In this document: piece after piece, positions 21,807 through 32,300 of the stretch
How positions within the stretch are numbered: position 1 is the first letter of the stretch
How the letters are laid out: each line of letters starts with the position of its first letter
From: Oleiagrimonas soli
GTDB taxonomy: Bacteria > Pseudomonadota > Gammaproteobacteria > Xanthomonadales > Rhodanobacteraceae
Direction: 5' to 3'
Length of the DNA stretch: 64,000 nucleotides
Assembly (NCBI RefSeq): GCF_000761445.1
Contig: NZ_KN196471.1
Coordinates: 177,554-241,553, forward strand
Notes under the pieces: generated by a model
The model's input: the letters and a program-made list of their open reading frames with translations, nothing else
Database searches by the model: none
What the model was told of the DNA's origin: nothing
Made by a program: the position numbers and the translations under genes

Positions 21807-22056
21807 TGAAATGCATCCCGTTGTGAACCTTAGTGTCCTGTCCCTTGCTGAGCGTGCCGTCCTTGCCGTGCTCGTTGGCGTAGTCCACCGAGTAGGTGAC
21901 GTCGAACGGTCCTTGAGGAAACGCCAGACGCACCACTTCTTCATAGCTGATGCGCTTCTGCGTCACCGTATGAGGAGTCGTATTAACGAAAATCTCGGCA
22001 GACTTGTGCTGGCCAGGTACGTCTTCCGAGGGCGGGTTGGTCATGCTGGTATTCAT
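21781..22056 (-). CDS. Ubiquitin-like beta-grasp protein (multi-ubiquitin domain, single copy)
   Basis: 91 residues. Positions 20-90 match the pattern of the multi-ubiquitin (Multi_ubiq) domain: EIFVNTTPHTVTQKRISYEE, then VVRLAFP, FDVTYSVDY, and the end KGQDTKVHNGMHFNVIKS. The protein ends NRS, with no diglycine tail, and only one domain copy is present. ATG 22054-22056 was chosen because AAGAGGAAAG sits a few bases upstream. First gene of a three-gene overlapping operon with an E1-like and a DUF6527 protein. In known systems such a Ubl is activated and attached to targets; the target and biological role here are unknown, phage defence being a reasonable guess. Confidence 0.82.
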   Translation of the reverse strand: MNTSMTNPPSEDVPGQHKSAEIFVNTTPHTVTQKRISYEEVVRLAFPQGPFDVTYSVDYANEHGKDGTLSKGQDTKVHNGMHFNVIKSNRS

Positions 22057-22070
22057 ACGCGCTTTCCTCT

Positions 22071-22152
22071 TGACATGTCTCACTAACCGTGCTTTTTTGC
22101 ATCATCAATAAGACGTCTTGTGAAAGAAACAGTACGTCTTACATGTGAGACA
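22071..22152. promoter_or_regulatory. Candidate operators between the Ubl operon and the XRE gene
   Basis: The 146-bp divergent intergenic region holds symmetric elements. There is a pair TGTCTCAC (22076-22083) and GTGAGACA (22145-22152), each adjoining ACATGT. There is also a 10-bp palindrome AAGACGTCTT (22110-22119), with ACGTCTT repeated at 22134-22140. This is the expected layout for an XRE repressor acting on both promoters; binding is inference. Confidence 0.5.
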
Positions 22153-22202
22153 CCATACGCCGCAGATGTGCTTGGCGCAAGTGCGCGTTGACCGAGGGAC
22201 AA

Positions 22203-22553
22203 ATGTCCATACCAATCGAGGAGTTAGGCCGCCTGATCGCTGTGAAGCGAGACGGGCGAGGAGTTCGTGCAGCCGCCATGGATGTCGGTATCAGTCCGGC
22301 AACCTTGTCTCGTGTTGAGAACGGCAACATGCCGGATCTGGTGACGTTCGCGAAGATCTGTAAGTGGCTAGATCTTGATCCTAGGGAGTTCCTGGGACTG
22401 GAGGCGCGAAACGGTGACCAGGAGCCACCGCAAGCAGTCGCTCACTTCCGAAAGAAGAAAACCGTCAGCCAAGACACAGCCGCGGCACTTGGCGAACTCA
22501 TTCTTGCCTCGCAACGTGCGCTGCAGGCTCGCGCCAAATTGATGAATCGCTAG
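22203..22553 (+). CDS. XRE-family helix-turn-helix regulator
   Basis: 116-residue DNA-binding protein. The HTH lies at residues 6-60: ELGRLIAVKRDGRGVRAAAM, then GISPATLSRVENGNMPDLVT as the recognition region, followed by a short helical tail. ATG 22203 is preferred to the upstream TTG because GAGGGA precedes it at good spacing. It is divergent from the Ubl operon and overlaps the ImmA-type peptidase gene by one base. XRE-ImmA pairs work as repressor plus protease that destroys the repressor on a signal, so this pair may control the island or the Ubl operon. Confidence 0.88.
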   Translation: MSIPIEELGRLIAVKRDGRGVRAAAMDVGISPATLSRVENGNMPDLVTFAKICKWLDLDPREFLGLEARNGDQEPPQAVAHFRKKKTVSQDTAAALGELILASQRALQARAKLMNR

Positions 22554-23122
22554 TGCGTCGAGGATTCAAGGCTCAGGCAGAGCGGATCGGTGAGCAAGCG
22601 CGTGCTGATCTAGGTCTCGATACGCTTTCCCCGCTAGATCCCTGGGTCTACGCGGAGAGCCTAGGCATTGTGACATTGAACATCCATGATCTTGGTTTGA
22701 GCCCGCAGTCCTTGACGCAGCTGCTCAAGACAGACTCAGACAGTTGGTCGGGAATGACTCTCCAGGAGAGCAGCCTAGTCGGAATTGTTCTGAATCCGAG
22801 CCACAGTCGTGCGCGGCAGGCCGCCACGCTTGCCCACGAGCTTGCTCACCATGTTCTGAAACACATCCCGTCCCATGTCAACGTGTCGGAGAGCGGGTTG
22901 ATGCTCCTCAGTGAATACTCCGACGAGGCAGAGTCCGAGGCCGACTGGCTGGGTGGCGCGATACTGCTCCCGAGGGACGCGCTCTTCGTCAAGCGACGCA
23001 CAGGGTTGTCTGCCCGTGAGATTGCGCTCGAATACGGCACAAGCAACCAACTGTGCGAGTGGCGATTGAGGATGACGGGGGTGGATATCCAACTACGGCG
23101 GTCAGGTCATCAGCTGGGGTAG
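22553..23122 (+). CDS. ImmA/IrrE-family metallopeptidase
   Basis: 189-residue zinc peptidase. The HEXXH motif is in LAHELAHHVLKH near residue 93-104, and SEYSDEAESEADWLGGAILL near 122-141 supplies the third ligand (Glu) region typical of ImmA/IrrE. It starts with GTG at 22553, overlapping the TAG of the XRE gene (TAGTG), so the two are coupled. Known relatives cleave a partner XRE repressor to induce mobile-element or stress genes. No signal peptide; cytoplasmic. Confidence 0.9.
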   Translation: MRRGFKAQAERIGEQARADLGLDTLSPLDPWVYAESLGIVTLNIHDLGLSPQSLTQLLKTDSDSWSGMTLQESSLVGIVLNPSHSRARQAATLAHELAHHVLKHIPSHVNVSESGLMLLSEYSDEAESEADWLGGAILLPRDALFVKRRTGLSAREIALEYGTSNQLCEWRLRMTGVDIQLRRSGHQLG

Positions 23123-23138
23123 CTACATCCCCTCTTAG

Positions 23139-23229
23139 GTAGCACATCGGTTTGGAGTTCACTCCGCCCCACCCCAAAGACCCCCTTCCTGGACAACTTA
23201 TGGTTTAGGCAGCCTACCAATTTATAGCC
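23139..23229 (+). repeat. Imperfect direct repeat, copy A (flanks AlbA_2 cassette)
   Basis: Shares with 25055-25150 the 15-bp block GTAGCACATCGGTTT, then after about 35 bp TGGACAACTTATGGTTTAGG (one mismatch) and CCAATTT. The region between the blocks is diverged. Located 16 bp after the ImmA gene. It contains the odd-centred palindrome TAGGCAGCCTA. The rest of the 23123-23506 gap shows no gene. Confidence 0.7.
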
Positions 23230-23506
23230 TTGCTCTCCATTTCCTGACACTGAGCGGTTCCCCAATAGATGTCTTTTTCCTATGAGCCGCGACGCCGCCA
23301 CAAGCATAGAAACGCGGACCTTCAGCATGCGTCGCGTCCGCAGTTAAGCTTGGCCTTCTTATAATACAGAACACGGGGGCTCATCGAGAGCTTCCAAACC
23401 GTCGCCGCCGACTCTCGGCTTAGGGCTGATCGCGTGCGGTTCCTCGCTCACGTTAAGCCTAATAACCCCAGATCGACTAATCAAAATGTAGCGCGGGGAG
23501 AAACTT

Positions 23507-24727
23507 TTGAACGAGGACCTAATCACAACCTTACTGGAGCAAGGCGAAGGCGCTACGGTTGACTACAAAGAAGAGCCATACGTTATAAGTCGAGAGTCGA
23601 CTTCCATCGGCGGAAAGAAGTTGGACCCCAAATATTTCGAGAGGAAGAAGTCTGAGCTTCTGAAAGATATTCTCGCCATGGTAAACGCTTTTCGCGAACA
23701 TGATTCCCACATCCTTGTCGGCGTCCGAGAGCGCCCAGGCCAAAGCGCCGAGGCCATCGGCATTGATAGGGACGCAATTCATGATGAGGCTGATATTCAA
23801 CAATTTGTTTCTACTCATGTCGAAAAAACTATCGTTTTCGAATACAAACACGTCCAATACCGTGGGCAAACCATCGCTGTATTACGCATTCCGTTCGAAC
23901 AGCTTGCAGCCCGCCCATTCCTGTCGAGGAATGACTACGGCATCGTCAACAAAGGGGTTACATACATAAGGCAAGGTAGCCATACGGACATAGCTGACTC
24001 AGATACTCTCCGTGCAATGTTCGCACCGAAAAACGCCGCGCCAACGCATGCGCCTCCGCAGGTCAGCCTGCTCGACCGAGACCGAAATCGCACGCAGCAC
24101 CTGTTGATTCCATTTCGACGCATGCGTTTCCCGGACCTTCAGTCGTTGCCGGACTTCACCGACCAGCGCGGGTGGCTCGGAAAGAAGTTCGGTAGTCGAG
24201 TCAATTCGGACTACTGGCGCGAGTTTGCGGCGTGCGCATCGATTTCATTAAATAGCGCATGGATAGATCTTGAGATCATTAACACGTCAGATGTCTATCT
24301 GACTGAATGCACAGTGCAGATAGCTGTAACGACGCCTGATGGCCGACCAGCTCCCGCGCACAACTATATGCCCAGGGAGCCAACGCGTTACGGAGAGCAG
24401 CAGAGATGGCGCAAAGACTACGGGGATTTTCTTGATTCCCAAAAGCATCCTGCGGGAGATTGGAAGACCAAGGAATTATCAGCCCGAAGTCTTCGTCCAG
24501 GTGATAAGTCTGGACTCAACAATCGGCTTCTGCTTTATTTCGGCGAACACGAACATTTGAACGTGCAATATAAAGTGCTTGCCAAAGAACTAAGCTATCC
24601 AGTGGAAGGGATACTGGTCGCCAGCATAAGCGGCGCATTTGATGATTGGACTCTTGAGAAACTAAAATCCCACGCATCTAGCGATCAGCTTGAACGGGCC
24701 CCTCGCCACGTCGTCACCTCACCTTGA
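23507..24727 (+). CDS. AlbA_2 (Schlafen-like) ATP-binding-domain protein
   Basis: 406 residues. The N-terminal 170 residues form an AlbA_2 / putative DNA-binding domain: ATVDYKEEPYVI near residue 16, KKSELLKDILAMVNAF near 47, and SHILVGVRE near 67. The C-terminal 230 residues are not recognised. The start is TTG at 23507, supported by GGGGAG six bases upstream; no ATG lies nearby in frame. Base composition is lower in G+C than the chromosome, and the gene sits between two copies of an imperfect direct repeat. Members are found in defence islands and as regulators; the function here is unknown. Confidence 0.75.
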   Translation: MNEDLITTLLEQGEGATVDYKEEPYVISRESTSIGGKKLDPKYFERKKSELLKDILAMVNAFREHDSHILVGVRERPGQSAEAIGIDRDAIHDEADIQQFVSTHVEKTIVFEYKHVQYRGQTIAVLRIPFEQLAARPFLSRNDYGIVNKGVTYIRQGSHTDIADSDTLRAMFAPKNAAPTHAPPQVSLLDRDRNRTQHLLIPFRRMRFPDLQSLPDFTDQRGWLGKKFGSRVNSDYWREFAACASISLNSAWIDLEIINTSDVYLTECTVQIAVTTPDGRPAPAHNYMPREPTRYGEQQRWRKDYGDFLDSQKHPAGDWKTKELSARSLRPGDKSGLNNRLLLYFGEHEHLNVQYKVLAKELSYPVEGILVASISGAFDDWTLEKLKSHASSDQLERAPRHVVTSP

Positions 24728-24762
24728 AGGAAGGATAATTACGCGATAATCGCGACCGAAGC

Positions 24763-25275
24763 ATGGTTGGCAAGCGTGACGATGAAATAGGATATTCCGA
24801 TATCACAATCGGACACTTTGTAACCAGCAGCGGCGGCACGGTCAACATAGCGGCTGGCGCGCTAGCGATCGATGGCGGCTACGCGCCGGCAGCGGCTGGC
24901 AACCCCGTGATCACGATCGGTGCGCCGCTGGTGGTCGGTGGCATCGCCATGTCTTACTCCCCGAGGGTGATTGAAGGAGCCGCCTTGCTGGTCACCAGCA
25001 TGTATGGGCTTGTGTCCTTGCTTCCAATCTGGTGCCCCTACGCCCCCGCTTTGAGTAGCACATCGGTTTTTGATGTCCAATCGGCCATCCGAAAGACTCT
25101 CCTCCGACCTTGGACAACTTATAGTTTAGGCTGCTGGCCAATTTGTGGTTTAAAGATCATCCAAAGTTGTCGCGACAGAGACGCACTATCCCGTTTATAC
25201 CAAAGACGAAGGCCACCCCATGAGGTGGCCTGCGTCTTTGAAAATATTGGCCTCGGCGTCTTTCAAATTAAATGA
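24763..25275 (+). CDS. Doubtful hypothetical ORF
   Basis: 170-codon frame starting at ATG 24763. Its first part (TSSGGTVNIAAGALAIDGGY) is Gly/Ala-rich, but the second half runs through repeat copy B and the hairpin at 25202-25239. No convincing ribosome-binding site and no recognised family. It may be a relic joined to repeat sequence, or chance. Confidence 0.25.
   Translation: MVGKRDDEIGYSDITIGHFVTSSGGTVNIAAGALAIDGGYAPAAAGNPVITIGAPLVVGGIAMSYSPRVIEGAALLVTSMYGLVSLLPIWCPYAPALSSTSVFDVQSAIRKTLLRPWTTYSLGCWPICGLKIIQSCRDRDALSRLYQRRRPPHEVACVFENIGLGVFQIK
25055..25150 (+). repeat. Imperfect direct repeat, copy B
   Basis: Second copy of the sequence at 23139-23229, same orientation, about 1.9 kb away. 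GTAGCACATCGGTTT is identical, TGGACAACTTATAGTTTAGG differs at one base, and CCAATTT is kept. Confidence 0.7.
25160..25184 (+). repeat. Putative right attachment repeat
   Basis: 25-bp near-copy (21/25) of the sequence beside tRNA-Ile at 19834-19858. It lies 10 bp after direct-repeat copy B and 17 bp before a strong hairpin, fitting an element end at about 25.2 kb. Confidence 0.45.
25202..25239 (+). terminator. Strong hairpin, probable bidirectional terminator at element end
   Basis: Nearly perfect inverted repeat: AAAGACG-A-AGGCCACC, loop CCATGA, GGTGGCCT-G-CGTCTTT. The AAA/TTT edges allow termination in both directions. It sits at the right end of the tRNA-proximal element, followed by an AT-rich stretch (25262-25330) without genes. 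Confidence 0.7.
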
Positions 25276-25320
25276 TCAAATATATGATATTTAAACTATT
25301 TTTCGTATGAAAATTATTTT

Positions 25321-25343
25321 TTACTCACAATCTTACTCACTTC
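25321..25343 (+). repeat. ACTCAC-type direct repeat, copy 1
   Basis: 23-bp TTACTCACAA-TC-TTACTCACTTC. A copy with only two differences is at 43343-43365, 18 kb away in the same orientation. GACTCAC/GTGAGTC motifs also occur by the integrase relic (19931-19978), so these may be integrase arm or element-end sequences. Confidence 0.6.
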
Positions 25344-25659
25344 CGACCTCTGTCGAAGGGAAGCAATGTAGAGCGGAGGCATGCGGGGCGGCACAGCGCG
25401 GCAGCAACGGATGTTCGACCGCCGCCATCCAAGGCCAGAAGTGGGGATTCACGGTGCCGGCTTAGCCACTCACCGTATGTGTCGTGCAGACAGAAAAGTG
25501 TCCAGATCCTCCACCTCTACCGTGCATGTCTCGCCGACTGTCTCAAATCCTCGACGAACCATCCAAGCCGCACAGCTTGCGACACCCGCGAGGCGAGCTT
25601 GACCATAGTCGGGGCCAGCGATTCGGGCAAACGCTGACGGATGAACCTCAATGCGTCCT

Positions 25660-25938
25660 CGTAAGCCGGCCGCGACAACGCCTGGGTATCGAAGTCCAGA
25701 TACAACGGACCGTCGATGTCTCGCGATTTGCAGTACTCGCATATCGCCTGACTGATCGCCAGGAGTGCCAGGCATTGAAACTGCGATCCAGAGAGGATCC
25801 GCTATGGCCCGATGCGCCGGATGCGAGACGTTGCACCGGAATCGAAGGATTCGGGTCGCAAGTTCTCATAAGCAGCCAGAAGACGGCTACGTCGACCAAT
25901 AGCGTGTCCGGAGCGGGCTTGCCTGCCAGCCCGCTGAT
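25660..25938 (-). pseudogene. Phosphoglucomutase N-terminal relic, frameshifted and truncated
   Basis: Minus-strand frame from 25938 encodes ISGLAGKPAPDTLLVDV, DPNPSIPVQRLASGASGHSG and SSLDRSFNAWH, the N-terminus of alpha-D-glucose phosphoglucomutase (compare GTSGHRGSS of the family). A one-base loss near 25764 shifts the reading frame; the new frame continues LLAISQAICEYCKSRDIDGP and LYLDFDTQALS, again phosphoglucomutase. Homology then ends and the roughly 450 remaining residues are missing. The upstream 25344-25659 holds nothing recognisable. It lies next to a glucan synthase gene, so it may be the remnant of a lost glucose-phosphate module. Confidence 0.8.
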
Positions 25939-26301
25939 CGCGGTGCCCGTGATACGCGGATCCTTCGGATATCGATCACGTCGTGTCGGCGCATGGATGA
26001 GACAATCATGAGCCGGACCGAGGGCGTTGTCGCGTCCGGTTCCCGACGGCGACATGCACCAGACCACGCTATCGGCACAGATGGTTTCCGCAAACAGCGA
26101 CGCTGCGGAGCGACTCGATACGCTGCCGTCCTCACGACGGGTTCACGTCGAATTAACGGATGACGGCGCACCGTCAAGGTGTGGATACGAACTCTTATCC
26201 ACTGCAACGGACCCGGATCGGGCTCGTTGCCCATGTGGCGCACGACATCCAAGATATTGCGCGCCCGAGCATGGGGATCACCAAGCGGCGAGCCACGACC
26301 C

Positions 26302-29300
26302 ATGCATAGCAAACCCATTCGCGCGTTCGTGCGCATCTGGCGATCCAGAATAGGCAGGCTGTTACGGAAACCTGCCCGTTGGGCGTTCCCGCCCGAGCCA
26401 GCTCTGCGCGCCGAACTGTTCAGCGCCGACCAGATGGAGCGCCACGGTATCCATCTGGCTCGCCGGCACGACTCGCATGCCAGCAAAGCAAAAAACCTTC
26501 TACTCAAACGCCTTGCCGACAACGAGAGCGTGCTGGTCAAGAGTTGCCGGATGCTTACGCTGGTTGCGCAGTCCAACCAGCGCATCACTCCGGCAGCCGA
26601 GTGGTTGCTGGATAATTATTACCTGATCGAAGAGCAGATACGCACGGCGCAGAAGCACCTGCCCAAAAGCTACAACGAAACCTTGCCGTGGCTGAAAGGC
26701 GGCGCCTCCAATGGTCTGCCACGTGTGTACGACATCGCGCTGGAGATCATTTCCCACGGCGACGGACGGGTAGACAGCGAAGGCCTGAACCGGTTCGTCG
26801 TGGCCTACCAGAGCGTCATGCCGCTTACGTTGGGCGAGTTGTGGGCGATTCCGATCATGTTGCGGCTGACGCTGATCGAGAACCTGCGCCGTATCGCTGT
26901 ACGCGTGGTCAAGAACTGGAACGAGCGAAAATTGGCGATCGAATGGGCCGATCGCCTGACTCGAACCGCCGAACGCGACCTCAAGAGCGTGGTCCTCACG
27001 GTCGCCGCCATGGCGCAATCCGATCCGCCCATGGTCGGCTCGTTCGTCGCCGAACTGACACGCCGATTGCAGGGGCAGAGTACCGCTCTGGCGATGCCCT
27101 TGACGTGGATCGAGCAGAACCTTTCCGAGTCCGGTCTCAATATTGAACAGTTAGTGCAATTGGAAGCCCAGCAGCAGGCGGCCATGCAAGTCTCGGTCAG
27201 TAACAGCATAGGCAGCCTGCGCTTGCTCGATAACATGGACTGGCGTGCGTTCGTCGAAACCACAAGCATCGTCGAACAGGTGCTGCGTGAAGACCCGGCC
27301 GGGGTGTATCCGCTGATGGACTTCGCCACACGCGATCTCTACCGGCACACCGTGGAGCGTATGGCCAGAACCTGCAGGCAACCGGAGGCGTCCGTGGCCA
27401 ACGCCGCACTGGAGCTGGCCGGACGGGATGCCGCCGCAGCGGCCAAGGGCGCGGTCCAGACCCATGTAGGCTACTACCTGCTCGACAAGGGTCTACCTCT
27501 GCTGCAGCACCGGATCGGCATGCGGTGGTCCTTGCACCGCATTTGGAAGTGCGCACTGGACCGTGCCCCGTTACCCTTGTATCTGGGCGCGATCACGGTT
27601 CTGACCGGTGCGCTGTCGGTGCCTTTCGTGGACACCTTGCACACGGACGGCTGGCCTGGATACCTGCTCGCGCTCCTGATTGTGGCGACACTGCTGATGA
27701 CCAGTCGACTCGCGGTCGCGCTGGCAAACTGGCTGGTGACGCTGACGACCATACCGGCGATGCTGCCACGGCTGGACTACTCGCATGGCATTCCCGCCGA
27801 TGCGCGCACCCTAGTGGTCGTACCGACGCTTGTCGGCAGCGAGCAGGATATTCAGGAGCAGGTGGAAGGCCTTGAGATCCGCTTTCTGGCGAATCGCGAC
27901 CCCCATCTGCACTTCGGTCTGCTGACCGATTTCATGGATGCGCCGACCCGGGTGCTACCCGGCGATAGCACGCTACTGACCACAGCGCATCGCCTCATCG
28001 ACGAACTCAACCGAACCTACCCCGGAGGAGACGGAGACCGTTTCTTCCTGTTCCACCGCCCGCGCCGCTGGAACCCTGCCGATCGGATCTGGATGGGATA
28101 CGAGCGCAAGCGCGGCAAGCTTTGCGATCTCAATGCGCTGCTGCTTGGCAAGGGGCGCGATCAGTTCTCGCTGATCGTCGGCGATACCGCGCTGCTGACC
28201 CGGATTCGCTACGTCATCACGCTGGATGCCGATACTCAGTTACCGCGTGAAACCGCGCACCAATTTGTCGGCACAATGGAACACCCGCTCAACCGCGCGG
28301 TCTATGATCCGGTCAAACGACGCGTCGTCTCAGGCTACGCGATCTTGCAGCCGCGAGTGGGCATCAGCCTGCAAAGCACGGCGCGTTCGACCTATGCGCA
28401 ATTGTTCGGAAGCGATGCGGGCGTCGACCCCTATACCCGGGCGACCTCGGACATCTATCAGGACCTGTTCGGGCAAGGGTCGTTCGTCGGCAAGGGCATC
28501 TACGCCGTAAAGCCGTTCGAACAGGCGATGGAAGGGCGCTTCCCGGACAACCGAATCCTCAGCCATGACCTGATCGAAGGGACCTACGCACGATCCGGCC
28601 TGCTCAGCGATGTGCAGCTTTACGAGGAATATCCGGCACGCTACAGCACATACGTCAGCCGGCAGCATCGCTGGATTCGCGGTGACTGGCAGCTTCTTCC
28701 GTGGATTGCGCCCTGGGTGCGGTCAGCTAACGGTCGGATCGTACGCAACCGGCTATCGGCCCTTTCGCGCTGGAAGCTATTCGACAACCTGCGCCGCAGC
28801 CTGGAGCCAGCGGCACTGCTGGTCATTCTGCTGCTGGGGTGGCTGGTGGTGCAGAAAATGCAGTCGTGGGTCATTGCCGTGCTGGCCCTTGTTTTTATAG
28901 TTCCGTTATTCAGCTCGCTGCTGGAGTTGGTGCAGAAACCGCATGGTGTTGGCTTGGGCCAGCACCTGTCGGTAGCGCTGCGCGAGTCGGGTAGACATCT
29001 GCTGCGTGCCGTGCTGACGCTCGTGTGGCTACCGCACGAGGCCTGGTACAGCATGGATGCGATCGCCAGGACATTATGGCGCATCCTATTCAGTCATCGA
29101 CGGTTGCTGCAATGGAATACCTCACGCGATGTCGAGCGTTCCAGCACTCGCAGTCTGTCCGGGATGTTCCGGCTGATGTGGGTAGGTCCGGTGCTCGGAG
29201 GGGTGATGTTCGCCCTGCTGTGGTCCAGACCGATGTCACTGGCCTGGGCTGCGCCGCTGCTTGTGGCATGGCTGGTGTCGCCTGTTGTGGCCTGGTGGAT

Positions 29301-32300
29301 CAGCCGTTCGCCTGCGCGGGCCACCTTCAGACCGTCCGTTGCCGATACGCGGCTTCTGCGGGTTCTGGCGCGTCGTACCTGGGCGTTTTTTGATCGGCAC
29401 GTCTGCGAACAGGACCACTGGCTTCCCCCGGACAACCTGCAGCAACAACCCGAGCCGACCATTGCCCACCGCACCTCGCCTACCAACATGGGAATGGCGC
29501 TGTTGGCACACCTGGCCGCGCATGACCTGGGCTATCTGAGCACCGCGCGTCTGCTGCAGCGCATCGACGGCACGCTGGCCACCATGCAGAATTTGCCGCG
29601 CCATCGGGGGCATTTTTATAACTGGTACGACACTCAGACTCTCAAACCGCTGGCCCCACGCTACGTGTCCACCGTCGACAGCGGCAATCTGGCGGGGCAT
29701 TTGCTCACGCTGCGCGCGGGCCTGATTGAGCTGCCGGATCAACCGGTCTTCGACGGGCGCGTGCTGGAGGGTCTGGCAACCACGATCGATGTGGTGAGGG
29801 AAACCCTCGGCACGACTTCGCCGATGCTGCCAGCGCTTGCATCACTGCAATCAGAGCTGAACATGGTATCCCGGGCGCCACCGCTCTCGCTTTGGGCCGC
29901 GGCGGCCTTGCTCGAACCCCTGCTCGAACGGGTCGAGCGGTTTGCTGACCATGTGGATGCGATTGCCGAAAGCGAAACGCATTACTGGCTACAGGCATTA
30001 CAGGCACAGTGCAGGGATGTTGCTGCCGATGCCCGGTTCTGGGCACGACTGCCCGGGCGGTCGTTCGACGCCGCGCTGCGTGGCGTTGCGGCCGGACCAG
30101 TGCCGACATGGCGGGACATGGCCGAAATGCGGATCGCGGATGCTCCCGAGTCCGACCGGGAAGCCTTGCTCACCTGCCGTCGCAAGGCCGAGGTTTGCGT
30201 GCAGCGGTGCGCCCATCTGGCAACCGTGGCCGGCGCATTGACGGAGATGGATTTCGGATTTCTCTACGACAGCCAGCGCAGGCTGCTATCGATCGGCTAC
30301 AACCTGGATGAAAGACGGCTTGATGCCGGCTATTACGACCTTCTGGCATCGGAGGTCCGACTGACCCACTTCGTCGCCATTGCACAGGGCCAGTTGCCAC
30401 AAGAGGCCTGGTTCAGCCTTGGCCGTTTGCTGACGACCACCGGTGGCATGCCGGTGCTGCTGTCATGGTCTGGCTCGCTGTTCGAGTACCTGATGCCGAT
30501 GCTGGTGATGCCCAGCTATGCCGACACGCTGCTCGATCAGACCTGTCGTACGGCAGTGGCGCGGCAGATCGAATACGGGAGGCAGCTGAGTCTTCCCTGG
30601 GGCATGTCCGAATCCGGCTACAACGCCATGGACGTTCGTTTCAACTATCAATACCGCGCGTTTGGCGTACCGGGCCTTGGACTCAAGCGCGGACTTGGCG
30701 AGGATATCGTCGTGGCGCCCTATGCCACGGCACTGGCTCTGATGGTAGCCCCGGCCCGGGCGGTGAAGAACCTGCAGCGACTGATCGCAGACGGGTTTAG
30801 CGGACGCTACGGCTTGTTTGAAGCCATCGACTATACGCCGTCGAGATTGCCTCAGGGGCAGTCCCACGCCGTCGTACAGTCCTTCATGACACACCACCAG
30901 GGCATGAGCCTGTTGGCATTGGTGAGCGTTTTGCTGGACGAACCCATGCAGCGGCGATTTGCATCGGACCGGCAATGCCAGGCAAGCATGTTGCTGCTGC
31001 AGGAACGCGTGCCACGGGTGGCTGCCGAATACCTGCATGCCGCCGGCATGCCCTCGGCAGCAGCCATCTCGCGCAACGACGAGACCAAACTGCTCGTGTT
31101 CACCGACCCCGATTCTCCGCGTCCGGCAGTGCAGCTGCTTTCCAATGGCCACTATCACGTCATGGTCACCAGCGCCGGGGGCGGCTACAGCCGCTGTCGC
31201 GAACTTGCCGTCACGCGCTGGCAGGAGGATTCGACCTGCGACAACTGGGGCATGTTCTGCTATTTGCGCGATGTAGAAAGCGGTGCATTCTGGTCCACGG
31301 CACATCAGCCGACCTTGAATCCGACAGACCATTACGAAGCCATTTTTTCCGATGCGCGCGCCGAGTTCCGCGTGCGTCAACACGGCATCGACGCGCATAC
31401 CGAGATCGTGGTCTCACCCGAGGACGACATCGAGTTGCGCCGAATGCATCTGACCAATCGCTCTCGCGAACGGCGCACCATCGAGTTCACCAGCTATGCC
31501 GAAGTGGTCCTGGCGCCGGCGCTTGACGACGCCATGCATCCGGCTTTCAGCAAACTGTTCGTGCAGACTGAATTGATCGAGCCGCTGCAGGCAATCATCT
31601 GCACACGTCGCCCCCGGTCCAGCGACGAAGACGCGCCATGGATGTGCCACCTGCTGGCCGTGCACGATGCGCACGCGCACGCTGTATCGTACGAAACGGA
31701 CAGGGCTCGCTTCATCGGTCGCGGTCGAGACCTGATCCACCCATTAGCCATGGACTCCAGTATCGGCACGGATGACCGACTGTCCAACAGCGCAGGAGCG
31801 GTCCTCGATCCGATCGTTTCTATCCGCTGTCGGTTGGTACTTGAACCCGGACAGGTAGCGAGCATAGACCTGGTGACCGGTATCGCCACAAACCGCAATG
31901 CCTGCCTTCACCTGATCGAAAAGTATCGCGACCGACACCTGGCCGATCGTGTATTCGGTCTGGCCTGGACGCACAGCAGGGTGTTCCTTAGCCAGCTCAA
32001 CGCAACGCTGTCCGATGCGCGCCTGTACGAGAAGATGGCCGCCGCGATCATCTACGCCCACGCCAGACTGCGCGCCGAATCCGGTGTACTAAGCGCCAAT
32101 CGGCGCGATCAATCCGGTCTGTGGGGGCAGTCCATCTCGGGTGATCGGCCCATCGTATTGCTGCAGATCGGCAGTTCGGCGCACATCGAACTGGTACGGC
32201 AACTGGTCCAGGCCCATGCCTACTGGCGGCAGAAGGGACTGGCCGTGGACCTGGTGATCTGGAACGAAGACCAGAGTGTGTACCGACAACATCTGCGCGA

